From contig CBDICI010000003.1 in the NCBI GenBank assembly GCA_965277345.1, positions 597,864 through 661,863 of the forward strand: 64,000 nucleotides of DNA, in the 5' to 3' direction. The notes below the pieces were generated by a model. It worked only from the letters and a program-made list of their open reading frames with translations, did not search any database and was not told where the DNA came from. Shown in pieces: positions 15,596-23,344 of this stretch. The stretch comes from CAIOYC01 sp965277345 (lineage in GTDB: Bacteria > Pseudomonadota > Alphaproteobacteria > Caulobacterales > Caulobacteraceae). Position 1 is the first letter of the stretch, and every line of letters begins with the position of its first letter. Position numbers and translations under genes: made by a program.

Positions 15596-17839
15596 CTACG
15601 CCGCCTCCCGGATCACGCCCGGCTCGGGGTCGAGATTGCAGGCGATCACGGCGGCGCCGTTCATGGGTGAGACGCTATTGCCGATCTGGCGCGTCTGTTC
15701 GGTCTTGGTGACCGGCTCGCCACGCGCGTTGCGGTCGGTGATGTAGTGCGCGCCGAAGCCTTGGGCGCCCGCCAGCTCCTTGGGCAGCAACATGCGCATG
15801 CCGATGTCGACGATCTGCCAGACCACGCCATCGAGCACGAGCAGGCCGAGCCGCAGGCGTCCCTGCGGCGTCGTCAGTGGCTCGGCGATCTCCGCGTCGG
15901 TCGGTTCGCCGAAGTGCTGCCAGAGGAAGGAGAGCACGTCGCGGCGGCGCCCTTCTCCCGCGCCGTCCAGCACCAGTTCGATCAGCCGCTGCGTCGTGCC
16001 ACGCCCGACGATGGTGGACAGCGGCGCGCGGGCGTCGTGCCCGACCATGCCGGTATTGGCCTGCTCCATGAAAGCCACGCCGAGGCCAAAGCGCGCCTTG
16101 GCGGTCGCCGTATCGAGCGGTTCGGTTGGAGCGGCGCCGACGCCGGAACCGTAATACTTGTCAATGATCGCAGACGAGAGGCTGGTCTTGCCGCCGCCGC
16201 CCGAAGTGATCGTCCCGATCGGCGCTTCGGCGGCCGAACCTACGGAGCGTCCGAAGTTGCGCGTGAGGTGGGCCGCCACAACCTGGCTCTTGCCGCCTCC
16301 GCCGTCGGTCATCACGGTCGGATGTGGGTCGTTGAGATCCCGTGCACTGACCGTGGAGCCGAACTGACGACCGAGATAGGCGGAGACCAGCCCGTGGCGC
16401 GGCGCGCCCGCCATGGCGGTGTGCAGCGGCTCGCCCGGATCGGTGCCGATGCTGTTCTCGCTGAACTTGGTCAGGTGGGCGATCGCCCAAGCTCGGTCGG
16501 CCTTCGCTGTCACCGTATGCAGCGGATCGTCCAGGCCACGGGGCGGCGACTGCCCCGCCCGGCCGCCGACACCCACACTCGCGCCGGCCAGGGCTACCGT
16601 CGCCGCCGCGACCGCGTGCCGATTGGCCGTGGGTATGGTCCGAATGGGCTCGTCTAGACGAGAACCCCGGATGGCGCCGCCATTACCGTCGCCGTAGTAG
16701 GTGGATACGAACGGCGCGAGTGACGATTCAACCTCTGCCAGCCCCCCACGCGTTGTGATCGTTCGCAAAGGGTCTTCGACGCTATGTACCCCATTGCGCA
16801 GGTAGGCGCTCTGCATGTCCGTTCGCACTAGGAGCGAAGCGGACTGCGCAAGTTCACCTCTGTGCGCACCCGTTACGGTTGGCAGCGGTGCGCGCGCGTC
16901 ATAGCATCGGTCCGACCGGCCGCCATGCGTGAGCGGCATGATCGAAGGCGCCGAGACGGCGAACTCGCCGCCCTTGGCCGTGGTGATCGTCGGCAGCGGT
17001 TCGGCCGCCGAGCGCGTGGCGTTGCGCCCCGCCGAATGGGTGACCGGCACGATGAACGGGTGTGCGGCGTCGATCACGTAGCGCTTGATGCCCTTGGCGA
17101 TGCGCGCGCAGGTTTTGGGCTGCAGCGGCCGGGCCCGACCGAAGATGGACCGTGTCGGTACGCTCCAGTCTATGATTTCCGCCGCGGCGCGATAGGGCTT
17201 CAGCCCCTTGCCCTGCGCGATCGCGCGCGGGGCGTGCGTCGGCGACGGCCAGACGACGGGCTTGCCGTCGCAGCGCGCCACCAGGAACAGCCGCTTGCGC
17301 GTGGTCGGCGCGCCGTAGTCGGCGGCGATCAGCTCGCGGTGTTCGACCACATAGCCGCACTGCTCGAGTCTTTTGCGCCACAGGCGAAAGGTCTGACCAC
17401 GCCGCGCGGGGTCGGGTTGCTGGCGGCCCTCCGCATCGGGCGGCAACAGCGGTCCCCAATCCTGAAATTCCTCGACGTTTTCGAGGAAGATCACATCGGG
17501 ATGCACCAGCTTGGCGACCTTGACCACGATCCATGCCAAGCCCCGGATGCGCGGCGAAACTGGCGCGCCGCCCTTGGCCTTGGAGAAGTGACGGCAGTCG
17601 GGCGACGCCCAGAACGAACGCCAGTGCACGCCGGGCCGGAGCGCGCGCGGATCGACGTCGAACACATCGGCGACGAAGTGTTCGGTGTTCGGAAAGTTGA
17701 CCTGGTGGACCGACAGGGCGGTCGAGTTGTGGTTCAGCGCGATATCCGGATCGCGACCGAGCGCCAGCCGGTAGGCCTCGCTGGAGCCCCCGGCCCCGGC
17801 GAAATACACCACGTCGATAAAGGGCCGGGCGAGCGTCAC
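15596..17839 (-). CDS. DNA cytosine-C5 methyltransferase with long repeat-rich recognition region
   Basis: A 747-residue enzyme. Motif I 'DVVYFAGAGGSSEAYRLALG' is at residues 9-28, the catalytic Cys82 in 'SPDCRHFSKAKG', 'ENV' at 120-122, 'TTRKRLFLVA' at 179-188 and 'RQIGNSVSPMNGAAV' near 717-731. Between them, residues 280-660 hold about eleven degenerate repeats, each with '(E/D/A)PLxTIT' and spaced 32-48 residues. Repeated segments of this kind occur in some phage C5 enzymes, but this is a long array. It starts at GTG 17839, overlapping the upstream stop (GTGA). It probably modifies phage DNA against host restriction; the target is unknown. Confidence 0.9.
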   Translation of the reverse strand: MTLARPFIDVVYFAGAGGSSEAYRLALGRDPDIALNHNSTALSVHQVNFPNTEHFVADVFDVDPRALRPGVHWRSFWASPDCRHFSKAKGGAPVSPRIRGLAWIVVKVAKLVHPDVIFLENVEEFQDWGPLLPPDAEGRQQPDPARRGQTFRLWRKRLEQCGYVVEHRELIAADYGAPTTRKRLFLVARCDGKPVVWPSPTHAPRAIAQGKGLKPYRAAAEIIDWSVPTRSIFGRARPLQPKTCARIAKGIKRYVIDAAHPFIVPVTHSAGRNATRSAAEPLPTITTAKGGEFAVSAPSIMPLTHGGRSDRCYDARAPLPTVTGAHRGELAQSASLLVRTDMQSAYLRNGVHSVEDPLRTITTRGGLAEVESSLAPFVSTYYGDGNGGAIRGSRLDEPIRTIPTANRHAVAAATVALAGASVGVGGRAGQSPPRGLDDPLHTVTAKADRAWAIAHLTKFSENSIGTDPGEPLHTAMAGAPRHGLVSAYLGRQFGSTVSARDLNDPHPTVMTDGGGGKSQVVAAHLTRNFGRSVGSAAEAPIGTITSGGGGKTSLSSAIIDKYYGSGVGAAPTEPLDTATAKARFGLGVAFMEQANTGMVGHDARAPLSTIVGRGTTQRLIELVLDGAGEGRRRDVLSFLWQHFGEPTDAEIAEPLTTPQGRLRLGLLVLDGVVWQIVDIGMRMLLPKELAGAQGFGAHYITDRNARGEPVTKTEQTRQIGNSVSPMNGAAVIACNLDPEPGVIREAA

Positions 17840-18345
17840 GCCGCCCTCCGGACTTCGACGGCGCGGTCCAGGCCCGCCTGCGTGGCGTGGTAGAGTATCG
17901 GCGGCGCTGAGCCTCTCGATTCCACCACGCCCCTCGCCCGCATTGCGATCAGTCGGCTGCGGACGATGGGCATATTTTCGCGCAGGAGCTTGGCCAGTTC
18001 GACGGCGGTCCAGAACCGCTCGCCCATAGCGATCAGGGTGAGATCGTGCAGGCGACGCTGCTCCACCGGGCCTGGCCGACCCGCGCGGCTTGGCCAGACG
18101 CGCTTGGCCGCGTCCGAGGTCGCCGAACCGGCGGCGGCCGGCGTGGACGGGAGGCCATAGCCGGGATCGAACGCCACGCGCACATCGTGTTCGGCGCGCC
18201 CCAGCATCGTGGCGATCGCCGACCAGCTGGCCCGCACCGCGCGCTTGGACGCCACGAACTCCCGTTCCCATGGACCGAACGGCAGAGGCCGGGAGCCGGC
18301 GAAGGACTCCAGGAAGGTTTCCGAGAAGCTGTAGAGCTTAACCAT
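17836..18345 (-). CDS. Unknown early phage protein with C-terminal winged helix
   Basis: A 169-residue protein starting at ATG 18345. I do not recognise the family. The N-terminus ('SFSETFLESFAGSRPLPFGPWEREFVASKRA') is aromatic-rich. The last 65 residues ('ERFWTAVELAKLLRENMPIVRSRLIAMRARGVVESR') look like a winged helix-turn-helix. It overlaps its neighbours by eight and four bases and so belongs to the early operon. A regulator or DNA-binding accessory protein is possible. Confidence 0.68.
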   Translation of the reverse strand: MVKLYSFSETFLESFAGSRPLPFGPWEREFVASKRAVRASWSAIATMLGRAEHDVRVAFDPGYGLPSTPAAAGSATSDAAKRVWPSRAGRPGPVEQRRLHDLTLIAMGERFWTAVELAKLLRENMPIVRSRLIAMRARGVVESRGSAPPILYHATQAGLDRAVEVRRAA

Positions 18346-18652
18346 CGACGTCGGCCCGGTAGCGCGGTGTGGCCACTGTCGCGGTGAGCAGCCTTTCAAC
18401 GGACAGGGCGGCGCCGGACAGCAGCGGGACCAGCAGCTCGCGCTGAGAGGGGGAGGCTTCGAAGTAGCGGCGGGCGAACTTGGCCAGCGCATCGGGTACA
18501 TCCTTGCGGATGTCGCCCGGCTCGAGCGGGAACGGGTTCCGCCGGACCGCGCGCAGGTCATCGACCAGGGCGGAGGCCTCGGCCCTGCCGTCGACCACCG
18601 CCGCCACGTCGTCGACGAGCCGCCGCCAGACATTGCGCGTGGCCAGGCTCAT
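18338..18652 (-). CDS. Unknown early phage protein
   Basis: A 104-residue, mostly helical protein starting at ATG 18652 in an ATGA overlap with the Cro-like gene. Segments 'RNVWRRLVDDVAAVVDGRAEASALVDDLRAVR' and 'ALAKFARRYFEASPSQRELLVPLLSGAALSVERLL' suggest two helical hairpins. No known motif is visible. Its place as the second gene after the regulator suggests a small early function such as host takeover or replication support; this is only inference. Confidence 0.65.
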   Translation of the reverse strand: MSLATRNVWRRLVDDVAAVVDGRAEASALVDDLRAVRRNPFPLEPGDIRKDVPDALAKFARRYFEASPSQRELLVPLLSGAALSVERLLTATVATPRYRADVDG

Positions 18653-18951
18653 GACGCGCTCGCTACGCGAAGCACGTCAGGGTCACCGCCCATGAGTTGA
18701 TCGAAGCCCGGCCAAAGAACGGCCGGGTCAAAGTCGATGCCGTCAGCCTTAGCGCCCGCTACGATTTTTGCGACGTAGGACAGCGGAAGCGGATGTTCGT
18801 TAGTGCCACGGCCAAGCAGCTGGTAGACCGTATCAACTTTAATTCCGCACCAGCCGGCCACCCGTTTCACGCCTAAGCCCCTGAGAACTAAGGCTTTGGC
18901 GCGTTGCCGTACGGAAGGATCAGCTTCAGCGTGACATGGCGCGTCAGTCAT
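18649..18951 (-). CDS. Cro/CII-like DNA-binding regulator
   Basis: A 100-residue protein with a helix-turn-helix around residues 12-60 ('ALVLRGLGVKRVAGWCGIKVDTVYQLLGRGTNEHPLPL'). It is the first gene of the minus-strand early operon and diverges from the CI-type repressor, so Cro or CII are the natural analogues. Its ATG (18951) is preceded by AGGAG that overlaps the operator palindrome at 18962-18978, so a bound repressor would cover the ribosome-site DNA. The protein is longer than typical Cro, with an acidic C-terminus. Confidence 0.74.
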   Translation of the reverse strand: MTDAPCHAEADPSVRQRAKALVLRGLGVKRVAGWCGIKVDTVYQLLGRGTNEHPLPLSYVAKIVAGAKADGIDFDPAVLWPGFDQLMGGDPDVLRVASAS

Positions 18952-18961
18952 GCAATTTTCT

Positions 18962-18978
18962 CCTGACGTTTTGTCAGG
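18962..18978. promoter_or_regulatory. Operator 1 of the immunity region
   Basis: Perfect 6-bp inverted repeat CCTGAC-GTTTT-GTCAGG just upstream of the Cro-like start. A second copy of its core lies at 19023-19037 and a third near copy at 20080-20094. It is the likely CI/Cro binding site. Confidence 0.7.
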
Positions 18979-19022
18979 ACGTACTGCTGAGATGCTTCGA
19001 GTGATTCGTCAACGACCCCGCG

Positions 19023-19037
19023 CTGACTTTCCGTCAG
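19023..19037. promoter_or_regulatory. Operator 2 of the immunity region
   Basis: Inverted repeat CTGAC-TTTCC-GTCAG, the same arms and five-base spacer as operator 1, 60 bp away. It lies just before the preferred repressor start at 19049. Confidence 0.68.
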
Positions 19038-19048
19038 ATTATGGGCAT

Positions 19049-19639
19049 ATGGACGATCCCGAAATAGCCGCGATCGATGCTGCGATGAAGGCCAAAGGGC
19101 ATTCACGTGCAGATTTAGGACGGTTGCTTGGGCTCGATTCAGCTCAGGTCAGTCGGCTGTTTTCCAACAAGCGCAGGTTACAGCGGCACGAAGCACGAAA
19201 GATCGAAGAGTGGCTTGGAGGCGCTACACTCGGTCGCGAACGGGGGAATGTTATCCCAGGTCCGGGCATGGTGCCGCTCTATGGTTGGGTCGGCGCGGCC
19301 AGCGATAGCCGTCTAACCTTCGCGGAACAAAGCATTCGTGGCTTTGTGCCCATGCACCCTTCGCAACTGCACGTAAGGGAAGCCTTCGCGCTAGAAGTCG
19401 CTGATGTCAGTATGATCCCACGCTACGAGCCTGGCGAAATCGTCTACGTCGCCCCCAACCGCTGGCCTGCTCGAGGACACGACTGCGTGGTCGTAACCAC
19501 TGAGATGGAAGGTCTTCTGAAGCGGTTCGTGCGCCGAGACACAGAGGATCTCGTGTTACATCAACTCAATCCAGACCGGGATTTCGAACTATCCCTTGCG
19601 AAAATTGCCGCTGTTCACAGTGTGGTCGGGCGGGGTTAG
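19049..19639 (+). CDS. CI-type phage repressor with S24 peptidase-like domain
   Basis: A 196-residue repressor. The N-terminal helix-turn-helix is 'HSRADLGRLLGLDSAQVSRLFSNKRRL'. The C-terminal LexA/CI-like domain has 'VADVSMIPRYEPGE' with the putative nucleophilic serine and 'LLKRFVRR' with the lysine. It should maintain lysogeny by binding the CTGAC-N5-GTCAG sites and may self-cleave after DNA damage. The open frame extends back to 18950, but that would place both operators in the coding region and overlap the divergent gene, so I prefer ATG 19049; ATG 18992 is an alternative. Confidence 0.85.
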   Translation: MDDPEIAAIDAAMKAKGHSRADLGRLLGLDSAQVSRLFSNKRRLQRHEARKIEEWLGGATLGRERGNVIPGPGMVPLYGWVGAASDSRLTFAEQSIRGFVPMHPSQLHVREAFALEVADVSMIPRYEPGEIVYVAPNRWPARGHDCVVVTTEMEGLLKRFVRRDTEDLVLHQLNPDRDFELSLAKIAAVHSVVGRG

Positions 19640-20013
19640 GGCTCTTCTCCTCGGTCGAGGTTTTCTGGCTTACATTCCGATCGAGTAGCACCCGTAGGTT
19701 CAGATCGGAGCTTCTCCCAGCAAGCAAGAGCGGCCGTAAAGTATGCTCGGGAAGTTATAGGCTGCTCGTAGGGCGGACATTTATGTTGTCCCATCAAAAT
19801 TACATTCGTCTGTATTCTCTGCATGGCAGCAACATCCTTACTCGCTCTAACGACGCCGTGCAGAGTATCTTCGTTTCCCAAGCCCCCAATCGCATCTCGC
19901 ACTGCGACGTAGCGCAGCTCTCGGTCGATCTCGTGGGCAAGGCGCTCGCAAATACCTGTCGCCGCCGGAGATGCGTGCACAGCCGCGACTGCGGTTATCA
20001 GCAGGATGATCAC
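19636..20013 (-). CDS. Small exported protein beside the repressor
   Basis: A 125-residue protein starting at GTG 20013 with AGGAG eight bases upstream. The first 18 residues ('MIILLITAVAAVHASPA') look like a short signal peptide. The mature part has conserved-looking cysteines in 'GICERLAHEIDREL', 'GQHKCPPYEQPI' and 'ALACWEKL', which suggests a disulphide-bonded periplasmic protein. The family is unknown to me. It is convergent with the repressor gene and could be expressed in the lysogen, so exclusion or lysogenic conversion is possible. Base composition is less GC-rich than the chromosomal genes. Confidence 0.62.
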   Translation of the reverse strand: MIILLITAVAAVHASPAATGICERLAHEIDRELRYVAVRDAIGGLGNEDTLHGVVRASKDVAAMQRIQTNVILMGQHKCPPYEQPITSRAYFTAALACWEKLRSEPTGATRSECKPENLDRGEEP

Positions 20014-20079
20014 GATGTGCTCCTAGGTTGGTTTCCAATGATTCAGCGCTCGATGACAAATTGGAAGAGACGTTCTGTC

Positions 20080-20094
20080 TTGACACTATGTCAG
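20080..20094. promoter_or_regulatory. Operator-like site upstream of the rightward genes
   Basis: TTGAC-ACTAT-GTCAG differs by one base from the immunity operators. TTGACA at 20080-20085 could also serve as a -35 box for rightward transcription; the -10 is not clear. The site would place the accessory operon under repressor control. Confidence 0.5.
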
Positions 20095-20199
20095 GACGAT
20101 GCGCAATTTCGGCCTGCCGCGTCGTCTCGTGGATGGCCACCGCCGGATTAGCACCTCCGCCGGCGGACGACGCGGCTCCCCTTTTCAGGAGCCGCCGCC

Positions 20200-20463
20200 T
20201 TGCCCGACACAAACCGAGCCACCTTCGGAGATCCTTCACGCCGCCTGCGCTGGGACGCCGCGCTGGGCGTCCATAAGATCGAACGGCGCTGGACGCCGGA
20301 TCCAGACGCCATCGCCGCAAGCCGCGCCCGCTTCCAGGCCCTGTGCCTGCGGCCCGACCATCCCCTGAAATGGCAGCGCACGCGCGCCGAGCGATTCGCC
20401 CGCTCAATCCTGCGCCGCACCGCAAACGTCGTTTGCGCTCTCGTCTTGGGAGGCGCGCGGTGA
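20200..20463 (+). CDS. Small unknown phage protein
   Basis: An 87-residue Arg-rich protein starting at TTG 20200 with AGGAG nine bases upstream. Visible features are 'GDPSRRLRWDAALGVHKIERRW' and an Arg-rich C-terminus; no family is recognised. It is the first open frame on the plus strand after the operator-like site at 20080. High GC at third positions supports coding. The stop overlaps a following GTG (GTGA), as is usual in this operon. Confidence 0.5.
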   Translation: MPDTNRATFGDPSRRLRWDAALGVHKIERRWTPDPDAIAASRARFQALCLRPDHPLKWQRTRAERFARSILRRTANVVCALVLGGAR

Positions 20464-20654
20464 ACGCTGACCTGCTTTCGGTGATCGACGCCGCCGCGAC
20501 CGACGCGGTCAAGCGCGGTCGGGAGCTTGCTCTACGATCGGCGCGAGAACGGCCACCACACCTTCAAGCATCGCCCGCTCGTCAGTCTCGGTTGACGTCA
20601 GAAGTTGCTGGCGAACATCAGCCAATATCACCGGCCAGAAAGAGGGGTCTTTGA
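20460..20654 (+). pseudogene. Probable truncated gene, overlapped by an opposing ORF
   Basis: A 64-codon frame starting at GTG 20460. The first 20 codons ('NADLLSVIDAAATDAVKRGREL') have the strong third-position GC of the neighbouring genes. After about 20525 the third-position pattern is lost, and there the opposite strand carries the better-looking frame 20509-20718. I read this as the 5' stub of a gene interrupted by inserted sequence, but a true 64-residue protein is not excluded. Confidence 0.35.
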
Positions 20655-20718
20655 CATGATCTCTCACGACCATGCTGGTCACCAGGAATGTGGTGACCCC
20701 GATACTCGCTCCAAACAT
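20509..20718 (-). CDS. Small possible membrane-associated protein
   Basis: A 69-residue protein starting at ATG 20718 behind GGAGAG. The first 17 residues ('FGASIGVTTFLVTSMVV') are hydrophobic and could be a membrane anchor; the rest is polar ('DVRQQLLTSTETDERAMLEGVVAVLAPIVEQ'). No family is recognised. It lies on the strand opposite to the accessory operon and replaces the end of a plus-strand frame, so it may be a late-acquired moron gene. Codon use is milder in GC than in its neighbours. Confidence 0.5.
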   Translation of the reverse strand: MFGASIGVTTFLVTSMVVRDHVKDPSFWPVILADVRQQLLTSTETDERAMLEGVVAVLAPIVEQAPDRA

Positions 20719-20763
20719 TTCCGGCTCTCCGTGGTTCGATTCGCAATCTCCACGGTAAGGCGC

Positions 20764-20793
20764 CTCGCCTGCCAAGTGTACTTGGCGGGCGAG
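20764..20793. repeat. 30-bp near-perfect palindrome upstream of the ParB-like gene
   Basis: Arms CTCGCCTGCCAAGT and ACTTGGCGGGCGAG with a 2-bp centre and one mismatch (13 of 14 pairs). It lies 38 bases before the ParB-like start. The loop is too short for a normal RNA hairpin, so a protein-binding site is more likely: an operator or a parS-like site for the ParB-like protein. Confidence 0.55.
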
Positions 20794-20831
20794 GTTGCGC
20801 CCCGTTGCCTCCTGTTCGGAAGGCGCGGCGC

Positions 20832-22931
20832 ATGAGCATCGCCCTTACCGATATCGCGCTCGGCAACGCCGGCCTGCTGCGCGCCATCCAGTCGGGTGAG
20901 CACACCAGCCAGACCACGCTGGCCGAGGCCACGGGTCGCCAGGCCAAGAACATGCCGCGCGACCTTGGCGTGCTGGAGCGGCACAGCCTGATCGAGCCGC
21001 GCGATCCCGGCGCCTTCCCTCGCCTGACGCCGTCCGCCCTGGCGGCGCTCGCCGACCTCGACCGGCTGGAAAGCGGCGACGGCGGTGCAACGGTGAGCCT
21101 GCGCCACGCCAGCCTCGACCCTGATCCGGACCAGCCGCGCAAGAGCTTCGACCCGTTCGAGCTGAACGGGCTCAGCCACAATATCGACAGGCACGGCCTC
21201 CTGCTGCCGCTGCTGGTCCGCCCGGTCGACCCGCAGACCGGCCGGGCCATGATCATCGCCGGCGAACGCCGCTGGCGCGCCATCGGCCAGCTGATCGACT
21301 GGACCGAAGGCGGACTCACCGTGGGCCGGGGGTGGACGTCGGACCAGCCCATTCCCTGCCGCGTCGTCGACCTCGAAGATCGCGAGCGGCGCCTGGTGGC
21401 GCTGACCGAGAACATGCAGCGCGCCGAGGTGCCGCACCTGGAGCTTGGCCGCGCCTTCACCGCGCTGATCGACGACGGCATGGAGCCTGGCGAGATCGCC
21501 CAGGAGCTCGGCAAGTCCAAGCAGTACGTGGCCGACCACGCCAACGTGATCCGCAAGGCGGCACCGGACGCCATCGCCGCGTTCGAGCGGGGCGAGCTTT
21601 CGTGGACGGCGCTGCGCGACAGCGTGAAGGCCCCGGCCGTCACGGCCAAGATGCTGCTGGCCCTGGTGGAGCTGGCCGATAGCGTCGAGCGGTTCGGCAA
21701 CGACTATGGTCGCTGCAAGATCCGGCACGACGGCGGCCTGGGCGCCCTGCCCGACCTGGAGCGGATGGGATTCGTCGAAATCCTGACGCCTAACGTAGAC
21801 GGCGTCGGCTTCGCCTCGGTGACGCGCCAGGGCCGCGACTATCTCGACGCCCTCTCGCAATATCCGGACGGGGACACCCGTGAGAGCATCCTCACCCAGG
21901 TCCGTATCCCCGTGATAAGCGAGGGCCCGGCGCACGCGCTGCTCACTCACGACGCGTACGCTTCCCGGTTTCTGGCGTTTCCCAAGCCGCTGCCGCCAAT
22001 GCCCGACCAGGCAGCTGAGGCAACCGGTGAACGCGGCCGTCAAAACGTCGGCGAATTCGTCCACGGCCTTCACCCCGCGCCAGCGCTAGAGACAGCCCAG
22101 CACCTCGAGGAGCCGCTGGCCGCCCGCATCGACTTGAAGCGCGAGCTGCTGCCGCGCGACCGGCTGGCCTTGCTCGAGTTGGCGCACAAGATCAGTCATA
22201 CCGCACCGCCGCTGATCATCCTTGGCCAGGCGGCCACCCTCGTCGGCAAGTACTGGCGGGAGGCGGACGCCGCGCACCTGTCGCAGGTCGAGAAGCTGAT
22301 CATCTGGCAACACAGCCCCGATCATCCGGGCGCCGCCCTGTTCACCGACCGCGGCAGGGCCTGGCTCCAAGCCGAGGGCTTCTATTCCGAAGACCGCGGC
22401 ATTCAGGTGACCGACACCGAGTTGGAGCACGCCCAAGGCGCCGGCGGGGACGCTTTCACTCCTTATACGTACAGCACGGCATGGCTGCGTGAGATTGCCG
22501 CCCCTGCCACTGAGCCGGAGGCCGCTTCGTCGCCACCGGACGGCGGCGACGATGACCCCGCCGAACAGGCCGCCGCCGAAGCGCTGGAGACGGTCAGCGC
22601 CACGCTGGACGCCGCCTGTCGCACCTTCGACCAGACCGGCCTGTCCATGGTCGCGAATAGGGACTTTCGCGCGCTGTGCGACCTGGCGGAAAGGCCCGGT
22701 CCCTACTCCACCCGCCCCGATCCCGACGATGCCGGCATCGTGTGGGCCGCCAACGGCGAGGTGTTCTGCGTCTGCGACGTGAACCACGAGCTGCCCGAGG
22801 CCCTGGTGATCGCCCAGAGCCGCATCATCGCCGCCGCGCTCAACATGGCCAGCGGCTATCGCCCCGAACCGCCCGCTGCGGCCGAACCCCAACCCGAAGC
22901 CCAAACCCAAACCGAAGAAGAGGACGCATGA
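20832..22931 (+). CDS. ParB/Spo0J-like protein with N-terminal winged helix
   Basis: A 699-residue protein starting at ATG 20832. Residues 1-80 form a winged helix ('QTTLAEATGRQAKNMPRDLGVLERHSLIEP'). Residues 88-200 are the ParB N-terminal nucleotide-binding domain, with 'DPDPDQPRKSFD', 'NIDRHGLLLPLLVRP' and the 'GERRWRA' box at 144-150. A ParB-type helix-turn-helix follows ('PGEIAQELGKSKQYVADHANVIRKA'). The remaining 400 residues are not recognised. No ParA gene lies nearby, so a role in transcription or DNA organisation, rather than partition, is likely. The palindrome at 20764 is a candidate target. Confidence 0.85.
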   Translation: MSIALTDIALGNAGLLRAIQSGEHTSQTTLAEATGRQAKNMPRDLGVLERHSLIEPRDPGAFPRLTPSALAALADLDRLESGDGGATVSLRHASLDPDPDQPRKSFDPFELNGLSHNIDRHGLLLPLLVRPVDPQTGRAMIIAGERRWRAIGQLIDWTEGGLTVGRGWTSDQPIPCRVVDLEDRERRLVALTENMQRAEVPHLELGRAFTALIDDGMEPGEIAQELGKSKQYVADHANVIRKAAPDAIAAFERGELSWTALRDSVKAPAVTAKMLLALVELADSVERFGNDYGRCKIRHDGGLGALPDLERMGFVEILTPNVDGVGFASVTRQGRDYLDALSQYPDGDTRESILTQVRIPVISEGPAHALLTHDAYASRFLAFPKPLPPMPDQAAEATGERGRQNVGEFVHGLHPAPALETAQHLEEPLAARIDLKRELLPRDRLALLELAHKISHTAPPLIILGQAATLVGKYWREADAAHLSQVEKLIIWQHSPDHPGAALFTDRGRAWLQAEGFYSEDRGIQVTDTELEHAQGAGGDAFTPYTYSTAWLREIAAPATEPEAASSPPDGGDDDPAEQAAAEALETVSATLDAACRTFDQTGLSMVANRDFRALCDLAERPGPYSTRPDPDDAGIVWAANGEVFCVCDVNHELPEALVIAQSRIIAAALNMASGYRPEPPAAAEPQPEAQTQTEEEDA

Positions 22932-23344
22932 CCATGCAACTCCTTGGACGCCTCGAGTCTCGCCTGGGCGAGAAACCCCCTTACATGCAGCGCGACGTGA
23001 CGCTACGACCTCGGCGCCGCCACCCCTGCGACCAGTTCCCCATCCTGCTGTTTCCCGGCGTCGCCATGGCGCCGGAAAAGTTCGCGACGGTCGAGGCGTT
23101 GGCCGAACGGCTTGTCCGCCTCGCCCGGCGCGACCCGCTGGACTGCGGGGGGCGCGACGCCTTCGTCAGCTTCCCCGGCGATCAGACCCGCCGCGTCGTG
23201 GCGGTCTGGACGCTGATGGAGGGCGGCAGCCGCAACCGCTTCCTGGGCTATGCCTGGCTGAACGGCCGCCCAGACAGTCACGCCATCCTGACCCACGCCG
23301 TACGCACCATTGAGCAGAAGCACGCCACGAGGCCGGCGGCATGA
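22928..23344 (+). CDS. Unknown phage protein
   Basis: A 138-residue protein starting at ATG 22928, overlapping the ParB-like stop (ATGA). The first 45 residues are basic ('QRDVTLRPRRRHPCDQFPI'), followed by a globular-looking part with 'ALAERLVRLARRDPLDCGGRDAFVSF' and 'NRFLGYAWLNGRPDSHAILTHAVRTI'. No family is recognised. Its overlap with both neighbours shows it is part of the rightward accessory operon. Confidence 0.65.
   Translation: MTMQLLGRLESRLGEKPPYMQRDVTLRPRRRHPCDQFPILLFPGVAMAPEKFATVEALAERLVRLARRDPLDCGGRDAFVSFPGDQTRRVVAVWTLMEGGSRNRFLGYAWLNGRPDSHAILTHAVRTIEQKHATRPAA

Noticed and set aside
15596..18271. Longer C5-methyltransferase start upstream of 17839
   Set aside because: The extension is antisense-like, Arg-rich translation overlapping the previous gene; motif I begins only a few residues after GTG 17839.
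20764..20793. Transcription terminator
   Set aside because: The palindrome has a 2-base centre and no T-run, so a protein-binding site is more likely.
20679..22073. Minus-strand frame of 464 codons opposite the ParB-like gene
   Set aside because: Shadow frame; the plus strand has clear ParB motifs and the better start.
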